From IMG/VR virus record IMGVR_UViG_3300022752_000484, positions 1 to 20,240 of that record: a DNA stretch of 20,240 bases; one strand, given 5' to 3'. The DNA comes from a virus. This document shows, one piece after another, positions 1 to 8,902 of the stretch. The position numbers were made by a program, and so were the translations under genes. Under the pieces are notes generated by a model. That model searched no databases, had not been told where the DNA came from, and worked only from the letters and a program-made list of their open reading frames with translations. The first letter of the stretch is position 1. Each line of letters opens with the position of its first letter.

Positions 1-2
1 TT

Positions 3-551
3 AGACAAAAAAGACGCGTAGGCATGGGTGATCGTACACCGAAGGCAGAATCGGTTATTGACGAAGAAAAAAAAGCAAAACGAGATGCATGTTACCACAA
101 AGTAAAAGCTAGATACGCTGTGTGGCCATCTGCATATGGGTCTTTAGCATTATCAAAATGTCGCAGTGTAGGCGCAGCCAATTGGGGAAATAAAACAAAG
201 GAATCTATGGAAGAAATGTCAATATGCAATGAATGTGCAATTGCAATGTTAGAAGACATCAAAGCTGGTAAACATGTAATTACAGAAGCTGAATATCAAG
301 GACGTACGGTGCAATTAGGCAAACCAATGCGTGGGGATGTTCGCAAGTATAAAGTTTATGTAAAAAATTCTAAAGGACGAGTTGTAAAGGTTAACTTTGG
401 CGATCCTAATATGGAAATAAAACGAGATAATCCAAAGCGACGAAAATCGTTTAGAGCAAGACATAAATGTAGTACAGCAAAAGATCGCACTAGCGCTAGA
501 TATTGGTCATGTAGAATGTGGTCATCAACGCCTGTTTCTAAAATTGTATAA
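3..551 (+). CDS. Conserved phage protein, probably virion-associated; 5' end likely outside window
   Basis: The first ATG is at 24, but the frame is open to the left edge and no ribosome site precedes that ATG, so the gene probably starts upstream. Counting from ATG 24, residues 17-31 (KAKRDACYHKVKARY), the VWPSAYGS block at 33-40 and the basic end (RRKSFRARHKC at 139-149, YWSCRMW at 160-166) form a pattern I remember from marine T4-like phages, usually labelled structural or DUF5872-like. Cysteines at 46, 68, 71, 149 and 163 could bind metal. The stop overlaps the ATG of the homing endonuclease (TAATG). The family recollection is unverified and no enzymatic function is implied. Coding status is secure; role is uncertain. 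Confidence 0.75.
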   Translation, partial: RQKRRVGMGDRTPKAESVIDEEKKAKRDACYHKVKARYAVWPSAYGSLALSKCRSVGAANWGNKTKESMEEMSICNECAIAMLEDIKAGKHVITEAEYQGRTVQLGKPMRGDVRKYKVYVKNSKGRVVKVNFGDPNMEIKRDNPKRRKSFRARHKCSTAKDRTSARYWSCRMWSSTPVSKIV

Positions 552-1174
552 TGGCAATCGTATATCAACATATTAATATGATAACTAAAAAAAGTTATAT
601 CGGATGGACTTCTAATTCCATGGAAGCTCGTTGGCAACAACATGTACAGGAATCAATTAAAAAAATAATAAATACAAAATTTCAAAATGCTTTGAGAAAG
701 TATGGCGTGGATTGCTGGGAACATAAAATTTTATTTGAATGTAAATCAAATTCTGATGCAAAAATAAAAGAAATTGAAATGATTGATTTATATGATACTT
801 ACAATACAGGATATAATTCAACTAAAGGCGGCGATGGTAACAATTGTATTCGTATGTCAGCTGAATCTAATCTGAAACGAAGTTTATCAGCTAAAGGCAA
901 ACCAAAAACTTATAATAGGATGTTAGGAAAAACTCATTCACTAGAAACAAAAAAGAAAATCAGCCAAGCTCATAAAAATAAGAAAAAACCATGGGTAAAA
1001 TGGTCGCCGGAACAAATACGAACCAGATCATTAAAACGACGTTCTTTAACTGAATATCAATTTATAATGATTAAACAACTTAAGGAACAAAATTTGTCTT
1101 TAAAGGAAATTTCAAAACAACTTAATGTTTCATATGATGTAGTAAAAAAATGGCATACTATTGAAAAATGGTAA
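551..1174 (+). CDS. GIY-YIG homing endonuclease with NUMOD3 and HTH regions
   Basis: A 207-residue protein. The N-terminal nuclease domain has the degenerate GIY at VYQ (4-6), YIG at 16-18, a candidate catalytic Arg at 27 (EARW) and acidic residues in KEIEMIDLYDTY (73-84), where the catalytic Glu of I-TevI-type enzymes lies. The GYNSTKGGDG segment (87-96) is typical of phage GIY-YIG endonucleases. A NUMOD3-like DNA-binding motif follows (GKTHSLETKKKISQAHKNKK, 126-145). The C-terminal part (about 165-207) contains a helix-turn-helix-like LKEISKQLNVSYDVVKKW. Such proteins cut DNA at specific sites and spread their own gene. It starts in the stop codon of the preceding gene, as a free-standing insertion would. 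All key motifs are present, so it is probably active. Confidence 0.92.
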   Translation: MAIVYQHINMITKKSYIGWTSNSMEARWQQHVQESIKKIINTKFQNALRKYGVDCWEHKILFECKSNSDAKIKEIEMIDLYDTYNTGYNSTKGGDGNNCIRMSAESNLKRSLSAKGKPKTYNRMLGKTHSLETKKKISQAHKNKKKPWVKWSPEQIRTRSLKRRSLTEYQFIMIKQLKEQNLSLKEISKQLNVSYDVVKKWHTIEKW

Positions 1175-1205
1175 TTTGATTTTTTAAAACATTTTCATAT
1201 ATTTA
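1175..1205 (+). promoter_or_regulatory. Weak match to the recurrent phage promoter
   Basis: TTTGAT at 1175-1180 and TATATTTA at 1198-1205 are separated by 17 bp, the spacing of the stronger copies elsewhere. The -35 box has one mismatch to TTGGAT. It lies directly after the homing endonuclease and would serve the small ORF at 1211. Confidence 0.4.
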
Positions 1206-1210
1206 TTTGT

Positions 1211-1336
1211 ATGGAAAAGATAGAATTAACTATGCAAGAAATATGGCAAGCAACACGCCCGGTAATTCAAAAGAATCGCAAGAAGTATACTAGGAAATCA
1301 AAGCATAAAAATCAAAATATTAGTGCAGACTATTAA
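1211..1336 (+). CDS. Small basic hypothetical protein (41 aa)
   Basis: A 41-residue ORF, ATG at 1211 and TAA at 1334-1336, filling the gap between the endonuclease and the ATPase promoter. The first half is amphipathic (TMQEIWQATRPVI). The second half is very basic (KNRKKYTRKSKHKN), suggesting nucleic-acid contact. I recall short phage ORFs with a similar EIW...KKYTRKxKHK layout but cannot name a family. A weak promoter precedes it. No function is assigned. Confidence 0.55.
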   Translation: MEKIELTMQEIWQATRPVIQKNRKKYTRKSKHKNQNISADY

Positions 1337-1353
1337 AAAAATTATCAAATAGG

Positions 1354-1384
1354 TTGGATTTCGGCTCTTTATTTCATATAATAT
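1354..1384 (+). promoter_or_regulatory. Phage promoter for the MoxR-type ATPase
   Basis: TTGGAT at 1354-1359, preceded by GG, then 17 bp, then TATAATAT at 1377-1384. The leader AGAAAAATAAAAGAGCT leads to ATG 1402. This is a full match to the consensus built from the other copies in this window. Confidence 0.8.
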
Positions 1385-1401
1385 AGAAAAATAAAAGAGC
1401 T

Positions 1402-2568
1402 ATGAAAAAAACAAAATCAATTGGCGTAGTTAAGTACACGCAAGACGGAAAAGCTTTCATTTCCGAATTAGGAACTGGTAATGACATTACTTCATTGTTC
1501 CGATCCATTATGGTGCAACATGCAGTAGACAACAATGAAGCATTAATATTTGATCATGAAACGGGTCGTGCTAAAAGAATTGGATTAGACCAAATTAATC
1601 AAGAAGAAGTAATACTAACCTCAGACCCTCAACCTCAAACTAAACAAGACGCAGATCCAGTATTAGCATTGATTCAAAATGCACATAAAATTAAACCTGC
1701 TAGCTTAGAAATGTCTGACATTAAATGGAAGTATCTAGTTAGATCAGCCGTGCGAGGTAAAAACATCATGATGGTTGGCCCTGCAGGATGCGGTAAGACA
1801 CAGGCCGCTAAAGAATTACCTATAGCAACTAATCGACCATTCTTTTATTTTAACTTGGGTGCTACGCAAGATCCTCGAGCAACTCTTATTGGTAATACAC
1901 ACTTCAAGCAAGGCGAAACTACCTTTGATGAGTCAGCATTTGTTAGAGCAATTCAAACAGAGAATGCAGTTATTTTGTTGGATGAGTTATCCAGAGCTCA
2001 TCCTGAAGCATGGAATATTTTAATGACAGTGCTTGACGAAGGACAACGCTATTTGCGATTAGATGAAGATGTTGACTCACCAACTATACAAGTTGCAGCA
2101 AATGTATCCTTTATTGCTACAGCAAACATTGGTACGGAGTATACTTCAACACGCGTATTGGATAGAGCATTGATGGATCGTTTTGAAATTATTGAAGTTG
2201 ATATATTGTCATTGTCTCAAGAAGAAGACTTATTGCAAAAGCGATACGGCAATAAAGTATCAACTAGTTTGATTCATGCAGTCGCAGATATTGCAGATGC
2301 AACCCGCAAAGAATGGAGATCAGAAGAAGGCAAACTATCAACAATGATATCAACGCGTATGACAGTTAGAGTATGCGAATTGTTAGCCGACGGATTTTCT
2401 TTGTCAGAAGCCGCTGAGGTTGCAATTATTCCTTTCTTTGATGCATCAGGCGGTGCTGACTCTGAAAGAACATTTGTTAAACAAATCATTCAGAAGCATA
2501 TGGCAACTGAAATGAAAGATATATTTAATACAGGGAATGATGCTTCAAACGAAGCAATACCGTTTTAA
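1402..2568 (+). CDS. MoxR/CobS-type AAA+ ATPase
   Basis: A 388-residue AAA+ protein. Walker A is GPAGCGKT (126-133), Walker B is AVILLDEL (189-196), sensor 1 is FIATAN (237-242) and a candidate arginine finger is DRALMDRF (254-261). The insert around PRATLIGNTHFKQGETTF and the order of motifs fit the MoxR/CobS branch, whose members remodel proteins or help load metals together with a VWA-domain partner. The next gene encodes such a partner, so the two probably act together; this is an inference from gene order. Residues 1-100 have no recognised domain. It has its own promoter and is followed by a terminator-like hairpin. CobS-like proteins are known in large phages, where their role is unclear. 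Confidence 0.9.
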   Translation: MKKTKSIGVVKYTQDGKAFISELGTGNDITSLFRSIMVQHAVDNNEALIFDHETGRAKRIGLDQINQEEVILTSDPQPQTKQDADPVLALIQNAHKIKPASLEMSDIKWKYLVRSAVRGKNIMMVGPAGCGKTQAAKELPIATNRPFFYFNLGATQDPRATLIGNTHFKQGETTFDESAFVRAIQTENAVILLDELSRAHPEAWNILMTVLDEGQRYLRLDEDVDSPTIQVAANVSFIATANIGTEYTSTRVLDRALMDRFEIIEVDILSLSQEEDLLQKRYGNKVSTSLIHAVADIADATRKEWRSEEGKLSTMISTRMTVRVCELLADGFSLSEAAEVAIIPFFDASGGADSERTFVKQIIQKHMATEMKDIFNTGNDASNEAIPF

Positions 2569-2583
2569 TTTTTCATAGCTCGA

Positions 2584-2621
2584 AGAGGGGTGGATCGCTA
2601 AACGTCTGCCTCTCTTTTTTT
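2584..2621 (+). terminator. Probable intrinsic terminator after the ATPase gene
   Basis: AGAGG (2584-2588) can pair with CCTCT (2609-2613), with a few extra pairs inside the loop, followed by seven T at 2615-2621. The stem is short and the loop long, so it may be weak. The next promoter starts 10 bp downstream. Confidence 0.5.
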
Positions 2622-2631
2622 CTATTTCCGG

Positions 2632-2662
2632 TTGGATATTACTGGATAATTTCTTATAATAT
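2632..2662 (+). promoter_or_regulatory. Phage promoter for the zincin/VWA gene
   Basis: CCGG precedes TTGGAT (2632-2637), then 17 bp, then TATAATAT (2655-2662). The 18 bases from the -10 box onward (2655-2672) are identical to those at the groEL promoter (4771-4788), so the initially transcribed region is conserved too. Confidence 0.82.
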
Positions 2663-2680
2663 TTATATAAAAATAAAGAT

Positions 2681-4765
2681 ATGAAACAAGCAGGCAAAGT
2701 AGTTACAACGTACGTTCCCAAGTATGCATCTAGCTTTTGGTTAGATAGAGACTTCGATACCGATTTTAAACGAGAAGATGGTGGTGTAGATTTAACTAAG
2801 TTAGCAGCTGCTCAACGAGCTATAGGTAATTTTGTTAATATTGTTACAGGCAAACAAATTCCAGTAGTTTTTCAAAGCAATGACTCAAGTTATACAGATG
2901 GCGAGCGTGTTGTTATTGGAACTAGTCTTAAAGATAAAGACTTTGACCCCGCAGTAGGATTAGCTCTTCATGAAGGTTCGCACATATTGCTTACGGACTT
3001 TACATTGTTCAAAACAACCACAGGCTCAAATACTTCATACTTAGAAAATACGGTATTTGCCAATGCAATACGAATGAAAGGATTAGATCCGGACATGACA
3101 ATGACTAGAGCACAATTTGGTTTGATAAAAGATTTATTGAATTGGATTGAAGACCGTCGCATCGATTATTATATTTATACAAATGCTCCAGGTTATCGTA
3201 TGTATTATGAAGCAATGTATAACAAATACTTCAATGATAAAATTATTGACACGGCTTTAGAATGTGGTGAAAAATGTAATGAGTCAATTGATGATTACTT
3301 TTTTCATATCATCAATTTTACTAATCCAAAAAGAAAATTGGATGCATTAAAAGAGTTGAGATCTATATGGAATGTAATTGATTTGCAAAACATAAGTCGT
3401 TTACGCAATACAAATGATGCATTAGATGTAGCGTGCCAAGTATATAAATTGATTATTGGTGCAGTTAAGGAACAAGAACAACAGACGGCATCGACACAAA
3501 TTACACCTAGCGAGTCTGGCAGTGAACAAGGAACTTCAATGTCAGGTGCAGGCGGGGATGCTGATGATGATATCGAAGGAGATGGCGACGGAGAAGGTGA
3601 AGGTGAAGAAGGCGATGGCGAAGATACTCAATCTAAATCATTATCCGAACGGCAACTTGAAAAATTGCAAAAAGCTTTGCAAAAGCAAAAAGATTTTCTT
3701 GCCGGTGACATGAAAAAAACTGGTAGATTATCAAAAGCACAAGCAGCTACCGTTAATGCATTACGAGAATCAGGCACCGAAGTTAGAATGGTAGATACTT
3801 CGATGGGCGGCCCAATGAATTCAATTGAATCAGTTGTTATTAAAAAATTGACTTCAAACATTATTTGCACAATGCCAAGTTTATTTAGTAATATGTCTGA
3901 TGAATACATTAATGGTTCAAGAAATTATGAAGCAGATGTAATTGCAAATTCGAATAGAGTTAAACACATTCAGCGTAATGATGAAGCAGTTCAGAGAGGC
4001 ATCATTTTAGGCAAACAATTAGGTCGTAAATTGCAAGTACGAGATTCGGATCGAACTCTTAAGACTACAAGATTGGCAGCCGGTAAAATTGATAGACGTT
4101 TAGTTTCTCAATTGGGTTATGATAATGTCAATGTATTTCATCGAATCGTAACGGATCGTTATAAAAATTATTTCATACATATTTCAATTGATGCATCAGG
4201 CTCGATGAGCGGAGATAAACTAAGAAATGCAATAACATCTGCAGTAGCTATAGCACAAGCAGCTTCAATGACAACGGGTATTAGAGTTCAAATATCATTG
4301 CGAGGAACAGACTGTTTATCTTCATCTAGAGAAAAGACAGTTACATTGTATGCATATGATTCTGCACATGACAAAATGTCTAAGATTAAATCAATGTTTA
4401 AGTATCTAGACGTATTTGGATGTACTCCAGAGGGCATTGCATTTAAAAGTATTGAAAAAGACATCAAGCAAGATGCAAAAGGCGATGAATGTATTTTTAT
4501 AAACTATTCAGATGGCGAACCTTCTAATGTATATGGAACGCAATATTCTTATAATGGAGAAGAATATACCCGTAGAGTCATAAACGGTTTCCGAGAAATA
4601 GGAATGAATATTATTTCATATTTTATTTACCAAGGGACAATATATGCCGGAACGAAACACGCATTTCATACAATGTACGGACCAGATGCTCAATTTATTG
4701 ACCCGGTGAATATGTCACAAGTATCCAGAACAGTTAATCAAAAGTTCTTGGAAATGGCTGAATAA
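2681..4765 (+). CDS. Zincin-like metallopeptidase fused to a VWA domain
   Basis: A 694-residue protein. An N-terminal HExxH motif (LHEGSH, His97-Glu98-His101) is followed about 56 residues later by NWIEDRRID (154-162), whose Glu could be the third zinc ligand. Residues about 265-320 form a linker rich in Gly, Asp and Glu. The C-terminal third is a von Willebrand A domain with a MIDAS motif DASGS (Asp504, Ser506, Ser508). This layout resembles CobT-like or VWA metallopeptidase partners of MoxR ATPases, and the ATPase is the gene just upstream. No signal peptide is seen, so it is likely cytoplasmic. The substrate is unknown. A role in remodelling or processing proteins during infection is inference. 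Confidence 0.85.
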   Translation: MKQAGKVVTTYVPKYASSFWLDRDFDTDFKREDGGVDLTKLAAAQRAIGNFVNIVTGKQIPVVFQSNDSSYTDGERVVIGTSLKDKDFDPAVGLALHEGSHILLTDFTLFKTTTGSNTSYLENTVFANAIRMKGLDPDMTMTRAQFGLIKDLLNWIEDRRIDYYIYTNAPGYRMYYEAMYNKYFNDKIIDTALECGEKCNESIDDYFFHIINFTNPKRKLDALKELRSIWNVIDLQNISRLRNTNDALDVACQVYKLIIGAVKEQEQQTASTQITPSESGSEQGTSMSGAGGDADDDIEGDGDGEGEGEEGDGEDTQSKSLSERQLEKLQKALQKQKDFLAGDMKKTGRLSKAQAATVNALRESGTEVRMVDTSMGGPMNSIESVVIKKLTSNIICTMPSLFSNMSDEYINGSRNYEADVIANSNRVKHIQRNDEAVQRGIILGKQLGRKLQVRDSDRTLKTTRLAAGKIDRRLVSQLGYDNVNVFHRIVTDRYKNYFIHISIDASGSMSGDKLRNAITSAVAIAQAASMTTGIRVQISLRGTDCLSSSREKTVTLYAYDSAHDKMSKIKSMFKYLDVFGCTPEGIAFKSIEKDIKQDAKGDECIFINYSDGEPSNVYGTQYSYNGEEYTRRVINGFREIGMNIISYFIYQGTIYAGTKHAFHTMYGPDAQFIDPVNMSQVSRTVNQKFLEMAE

Positions 4766-4778
4766 AACAATATAATAT
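4748..4778 (+). promoter_or_regulatory. groEL promoter inside the end of the preceding gene
   Basis: TTGGAA (4748-4753) lies in the last codons of the VWA gene; TATAATAT (4771-4778) follows after exactly 17 bp. The leader ends in AAGAAAGAAAGG, a strong purine-rich ribosome site for ATG 4808, so GroEL may be translated more strongly than its neighbours. Confidence 0.75.
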
Positions 4779-4795
4779 TTATATAAAAGTTATAA

Positions 4796-6417
<1,622 letters not shown>

Positions 6418-6418
<1 letters not shown>

Positions 6419-6627
6419 TGCAAATTCAAGTACATAACAACATAGCATACAAAATACTAAGGACGCAATTCATTTCACACTTTGCTCCTAGATTAGACGA
6501 ACAACCAAACATGGAGTATGTACAAATATATAGAGACTGGGTTGGGGCGGATCATGTATTGAGAAACTCAACCCACTTTCTTTTTTGCGAAACAATTCCA
6601 GATGTAGATTTTGAAATGTGTGAATAA
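6418..6627 (+). CDS. Hypothetical protein (69 aa)
   Basis: The ATG overlaps the groEL stop (TAATG), so it is translationally linked to groEL. The protein is rich in aromatic and acidic residues (YVQIYRDWVGADHVL, ending CETIPDVDFEMCE), is soluble-looking and lacks membrane segments. No family is recognised. The promoter for the next gene overlaps its 3' end. Confidence 0.65.
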
Positions 6628-6640
6628 ATTAATATAATAT
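6610..6640 (+). promoter_or_regulatory. Promoter whose -10 box abuts the next ATG
   Basis: TTTGAA (6610-6615), 17 bp, TATAATAT (6633-6640). The -10 box is a perfect match and the -35 box has two mismatches. ATG 6644 is only 4 bases past the -10 box, so transcripts would start at or next to the start codon. Confidence 0.55.
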
Positions 6641-6643
6641 ATT

Positions 6644-6868
6644 ATGACTGAAAAACAACTTCAATTGCTAGGATTCAAACGAGAAGACAGTTCGGATACC
6701 ATTACAATTACAGATACAGAGACGGGAGAAACAACTACCGATTCATCATTTTATTATTATACTCATGATGTAGTTATTGGTTTCGGATTTATTTCGTGTG
6801 CAAGTGATGAAGTAGATGAGACAGGTCAATGGTATGTAGAATTGTTTGATACTCATCCTAATATTTGA
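6644..6868 (+). CDS. Hypothetical protein interrupted by an in-frame TGA
   Basis: A 74-residue acidic protein (MTEKQLQLLGFKRE...) ending WYVELFDTHPNI at a TGA (6866-6868). The same frame continues for 19 more sense codons, reading FTEFGEVQALINLLNSRIV, to a second TGA at 6926-6928. That second stop forms an ATGA overlap with the next gene, the junction style used by many neighbours. The continuation looks like a natural C-terminal helix. The first TGA is therefore either a recent nonsense mutation or a readthrough site. Other genes here (for example at 11054 and 16505) stop at TGA, which argues against a changed genetic code. Function unknown. It has no ribosome site and may be translated from a near-leaderless mRNA. 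Confidence 0.65.
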   Translation: MTEKQLQLLGFKREDSSDTITITDTETGETTTDSSFYYYTHDVVIGFGFISCASDEVDETGQWYVELFDTHPNI

Positions 6869-6928
6869 TTCACTGAGTTTGGGGAAGTACAAGCTCTTAT
6901 CAATTTACTTAATTCTAGAATTGTATGA
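6866..6928 (+). other. In-frame extension after TGA (readthrough or nonsense site)
   Basis: After the TGA at 6866-6868 the reading frame stays open for 19 codons and ends at the TGA inside the ATGA overlap with the ORF at 6925. Residue pattern and junction both suggest this was, or still is, the C-terminus of the preceding protein. Confidence 0.5.
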
Positions 6929-7065
6929 TTAAAAGAAAAAAACCCGGTAAATTTAAACGTATGATGATTGGCATACGTGCATTTTGGATAGGATTTATAA
7001 TATATCCTATAGCAGCATTTGTAATTGCAATTGAATCTTTATTTTCTAAGAAACGCGATGAATAG
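6925..7065 (+). CDS. Small single-pass membrane protein (46 aa)
   Basis: ATG 6925, TAG 7063-7065. A very basic N-terminus (MIKRKKPGKFKR) is followed by one hydrophobic segment (about 18-40, FWIGFIIYPIAAFVIAIESL) and a charged tail. The positive N-terminus suggests it faces the cytoplasm. It overlaps thyA by 8 bases. Too short for family assignment; function unknown. Confidence 0.6.
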   Translation: MIKRKKPGKFKRMMIGIRAFWIGFIIYPIAAFVIAIESLFSKKRDE

Positions 7066-8128
7066 TTTAGATAGACAATACCAGGATCTTTTGTTTGAAA
7101 TAATAACATGCGGTACCGTGAAAGATACACGCAATGGTAAAACCGTATCGGTATTCGGTCGGCAAATTAGACACAAGATGAAAGATGGTTTTCCTTTACT
7201 TACCACAAAGAAAATGTACTGGAAAGGAATTGTAACAGAGTTGTTATGGTTCTTGCGTGGTGATACAAACATTAAATACCTTGTTGATAATGATGTTCAT
7301 ATTTGGGATGGTGACGCTTATAAGAATTATGTGAGTAAACAAACAACTGAAGATGTTGGTTCAATGAATTGGTTTATTGAACAAATCAAAACAGATTTCG
7401 AATTTGCTAAGAAATGGGGTGAACTAGGTCCTGTTTATGGGAAGCAATGGAGAAAGTGGAAAGGTAAATTAGTTGATAAGTCTATAGAATTTAATGCACA
7501 CACAGCTTGGATACCAGAACAAATAGACCAAATCGCAAATCTAATCAACGACCTAAAAACAAATCCAGATTCAAGACGACTAATGGTTTCAGCTTGGAAT
7601 GTAGGTGAATTAGACCAAATGGTTCTTCCACCTTGTCATTACGGATTTCAAGTTTATACAAGAGAGTTGAGTTTAGAAGAGAGAAAACAAATCTTCGATG
7701 ACAGAGGCTATGTTTGTGATTTATGGCCTTTTAATGGTGATTGGCACGGTGAGTATGATGGTTTTGGAATACCTCGTAGAGCAATCTCCTTAATGTGGAA
7801 TCAACGTTCAGTAGATACATTCTTAGGTTTACCATTCAACATTGCTTCTTATGGATTGTTATTGGAGATAATTGCAAAAGAAGTTAATATGGTTCCTGAT
7901 GAATTGATTGGTAATTTAGGTGATGTGCATTTATATCAAGACCATTTATCGCAAGCACGCGAACAAATAACAAGACAACCGTATCGATTACCTAAACTTG
8001 AAATGAACGGTCAATATTGGGTAACCGATTGTGGTTTGGATACTCATATTTTATCCATGTTGATTGAAGATTTTCAAGTTAAAGACTATGAATCACATTC
8101 AACAATTAAAGCGCCTTTACTGAACTAA
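7058..8128 (+). CDS. thyA: Thymidylate synthase ThyA
   Basis: Converts dUMP to dTMP using methylene-tetrahydrofolate, supplying thymine nucleotides for phage replication. From ATG 7058 the protein has 356 residues. It shows GRQIRHKMKDGFPLLTTKK (34-52), GPVYGKQWRKW (124-134), the arginine motif PDSRRLMVSAWN (170-181), catalytic Cys193 in PPCHYGFQVY (191-200), GLPFNIASYG (257-266) and GDVHLYQDH (288-296). It is longer than the 264-residue E. coli enzyme because of inserts around 92-160 and 205-245, a long form I associate with Bacteroidota. A start at 7025 is possible, but 7058 matches the conserved N-terminus (LDRQYQDLL) and overlaps the upstream stop in the style of this genome. Confidence 0.96.
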   Translation: MNSLDRQYQDLLFEIITCGTVKDTRNGKTVSVFGRQIRHKMKDGFPLLTTKKMYWKGIVTELLWFLRGDTNIKYLVDNDVHIWDGDAYKNYVSKQTTEDVGSMNWFIEQIKTDFEFAKKWGELGPVYGKQWRKWKGKLVDKSIEFNAHTAWIPEQIDQIANLINDLKTNPDSRRLMVSAWNVGELDQMVLPPCHYGFQVYTRELSLEERKQIFDDRGYVCDLWPFNGDWHGEYDGFGIPRRAISLMWNQRSVDTFLGLPFNIASYGLLLEIIAKEVNMVPDELIGNLGDVHLYQDHLSQAREQITRQPYRLPKLEMNGQYWVTDCGLDTHILSMLIEDFQVKDYESHSTIKAPLLN

Positions 8129-8131
8129 AAA

Positions 8132-8506
8132 ATGAAGAAACCAGATAACGTAGCTGATACTCCGGGTGTACTACCTTATGCTAGTAATGTTGGTGCTCCG
8201 GCAATCCAAATTGAAGATGTTGCCGGTTGGAAACAAAGTAATGCACTTAAAGTAAACAAACAATTTCAAACTAAATTTGAAGAATTAAAAGAATCATATC
8301 AAAAACTTATTGAGGAATTTAAATGGAATGATCTTGTTTATTCTGCCAAGTATAGCTTTGAGCCGATAATAGGAGAACTATACTATTTATATTATAAACA
8401 TAATGGTGATATATTTCTTTCATTAATTGAACCTCAACAATGGAAGTTTGAATTCATTGGCAGTTTTAAATTAGATTCTACATATAAATGGATTAAGATA
8501 GATTAA
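8132..8506 (+). CDS. Hypothetical protein with YLYY segment (124 aa)
   Basis: Follows thyA by 3 bases and precedes the GNAT gene by 2, so it is probably co-transcribed with both. The N-terminus (KPDNVADTPGVLPYASNVGAPAIQ) looks flexible. The middle is a charged helix (FQTKFEELKESYQKLIEEF), and the C-terminal half has beta-like aromatic segments (GELYYLYYKHNGDIFLSLIE). Small phage proteins with this ending (structure-like WKFEFIGSFKLDS) are familiar to me but have no known role. No membrane segment. Confidence 0.75.
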   Translation: MKKPDNVADTPGVLPYASNVGAPAIQIEDVAGWKQSNALKVNKQFQTKFEELKESYQKLIEEFKWNDLVYSAKYSFEPIIGELYYLYYKHNGDIFLSLIEPQQWKFEFIGSFKLDSTYKWIKID

Positions 8507-8508
8507 AC

Positions 8509-8835
8509 ATGGAAGACATAAAAATAATACATTTAAAAAGCAATGCCCAACAGTTAGAAACGTGGATTGCTATGGTTAGCGGCGAAATTGTAGGACATAT
8601 CTACATGGAACGAGAACGAGATCAAAAGATTAAATTCTTAGATGCTTGGGTACATGAAGAACATCGCCGGAAAGGCATCTTCAGAATGCTATGGGAAGCA
8701 CGTTGGGAATATGTACAAAACAAATATCCCGGATGGTTAGCGTATGCATGGTGCAAACCTGCATCATTACCACTGCTTCTAGAAAAAGGATTTGATGCTG
8801 GCGAAACGTGCACGTATGTTGAAAAACTAATTTAA
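8509..8835 (+). CDS. GNAT-family N-acetyltransferase
   Basis: A 108-residue protein, near the minimum for this fold. The acetyl-CoA motif A is HEEHRRKGIFRMLWEARW (about 46-63), with RRKGIF in the place of the usual Q/RxxGxG/A loop. The beta-strand before it (KIKFLDAWVH) and the C-terminal strand-helix (AYAWCKPASLPLLLEKGF) fit GNAT motif B. It transfers an acetyl group from acetyl-CoA to an amine; the substrate cannot be read from sequence. It lies 2 bp after the preceding gene. Confidence 0.8.
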   Translation: MEDIKIIHLKSNAQQLETWIAMVSGEIVGHIYMERERDQKIKFLDAWVHEEHRRKGIFRMLWEARWEYVQNKYPGWLAYAWCKPASLPLLLEKGFDAGETCTYVEKLI

Positions 8836-8853
8836 AAAAGTTTAACGGCCCGG

Positions 8854-8884
8854 TTGGATTGTATCGATATTTTTTATATATTAA
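8854..8884 (+). promoter_or_regulatory. Phage promoter for the small ORF and RNA cluster
   Basis: CCCGG precedes TTGGAT (8854-8859), then 17 bp, then TATATTAA (8877-8884). ATG 8903 follows after a leader ending AAATAAAAAGAG. No gene on the other strand intervenes, so this promoter probably drives the tRNAs and the RNA block up to 9656. Confidence 0.75.
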
Positions 8885-8902
8885 GGATATAAATAAAAAG
8901 AG

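Noticed and set aside
3456-3909. Extra frames over the acidic linker of the VWA gene
   Set aside because: They are by-products of the repetitive GAA/GGT-rich codons in the linker and overlap a much longer motif-bearing gene.
6644-6928. TGA reassigned to an amino acid (alternative genetic code)
   Set aside because: Several genes with clear downstream overlaps stop at TGA (for example 11054-11056, 16505-16507, 18320-18322), so TGA works as a stop here.
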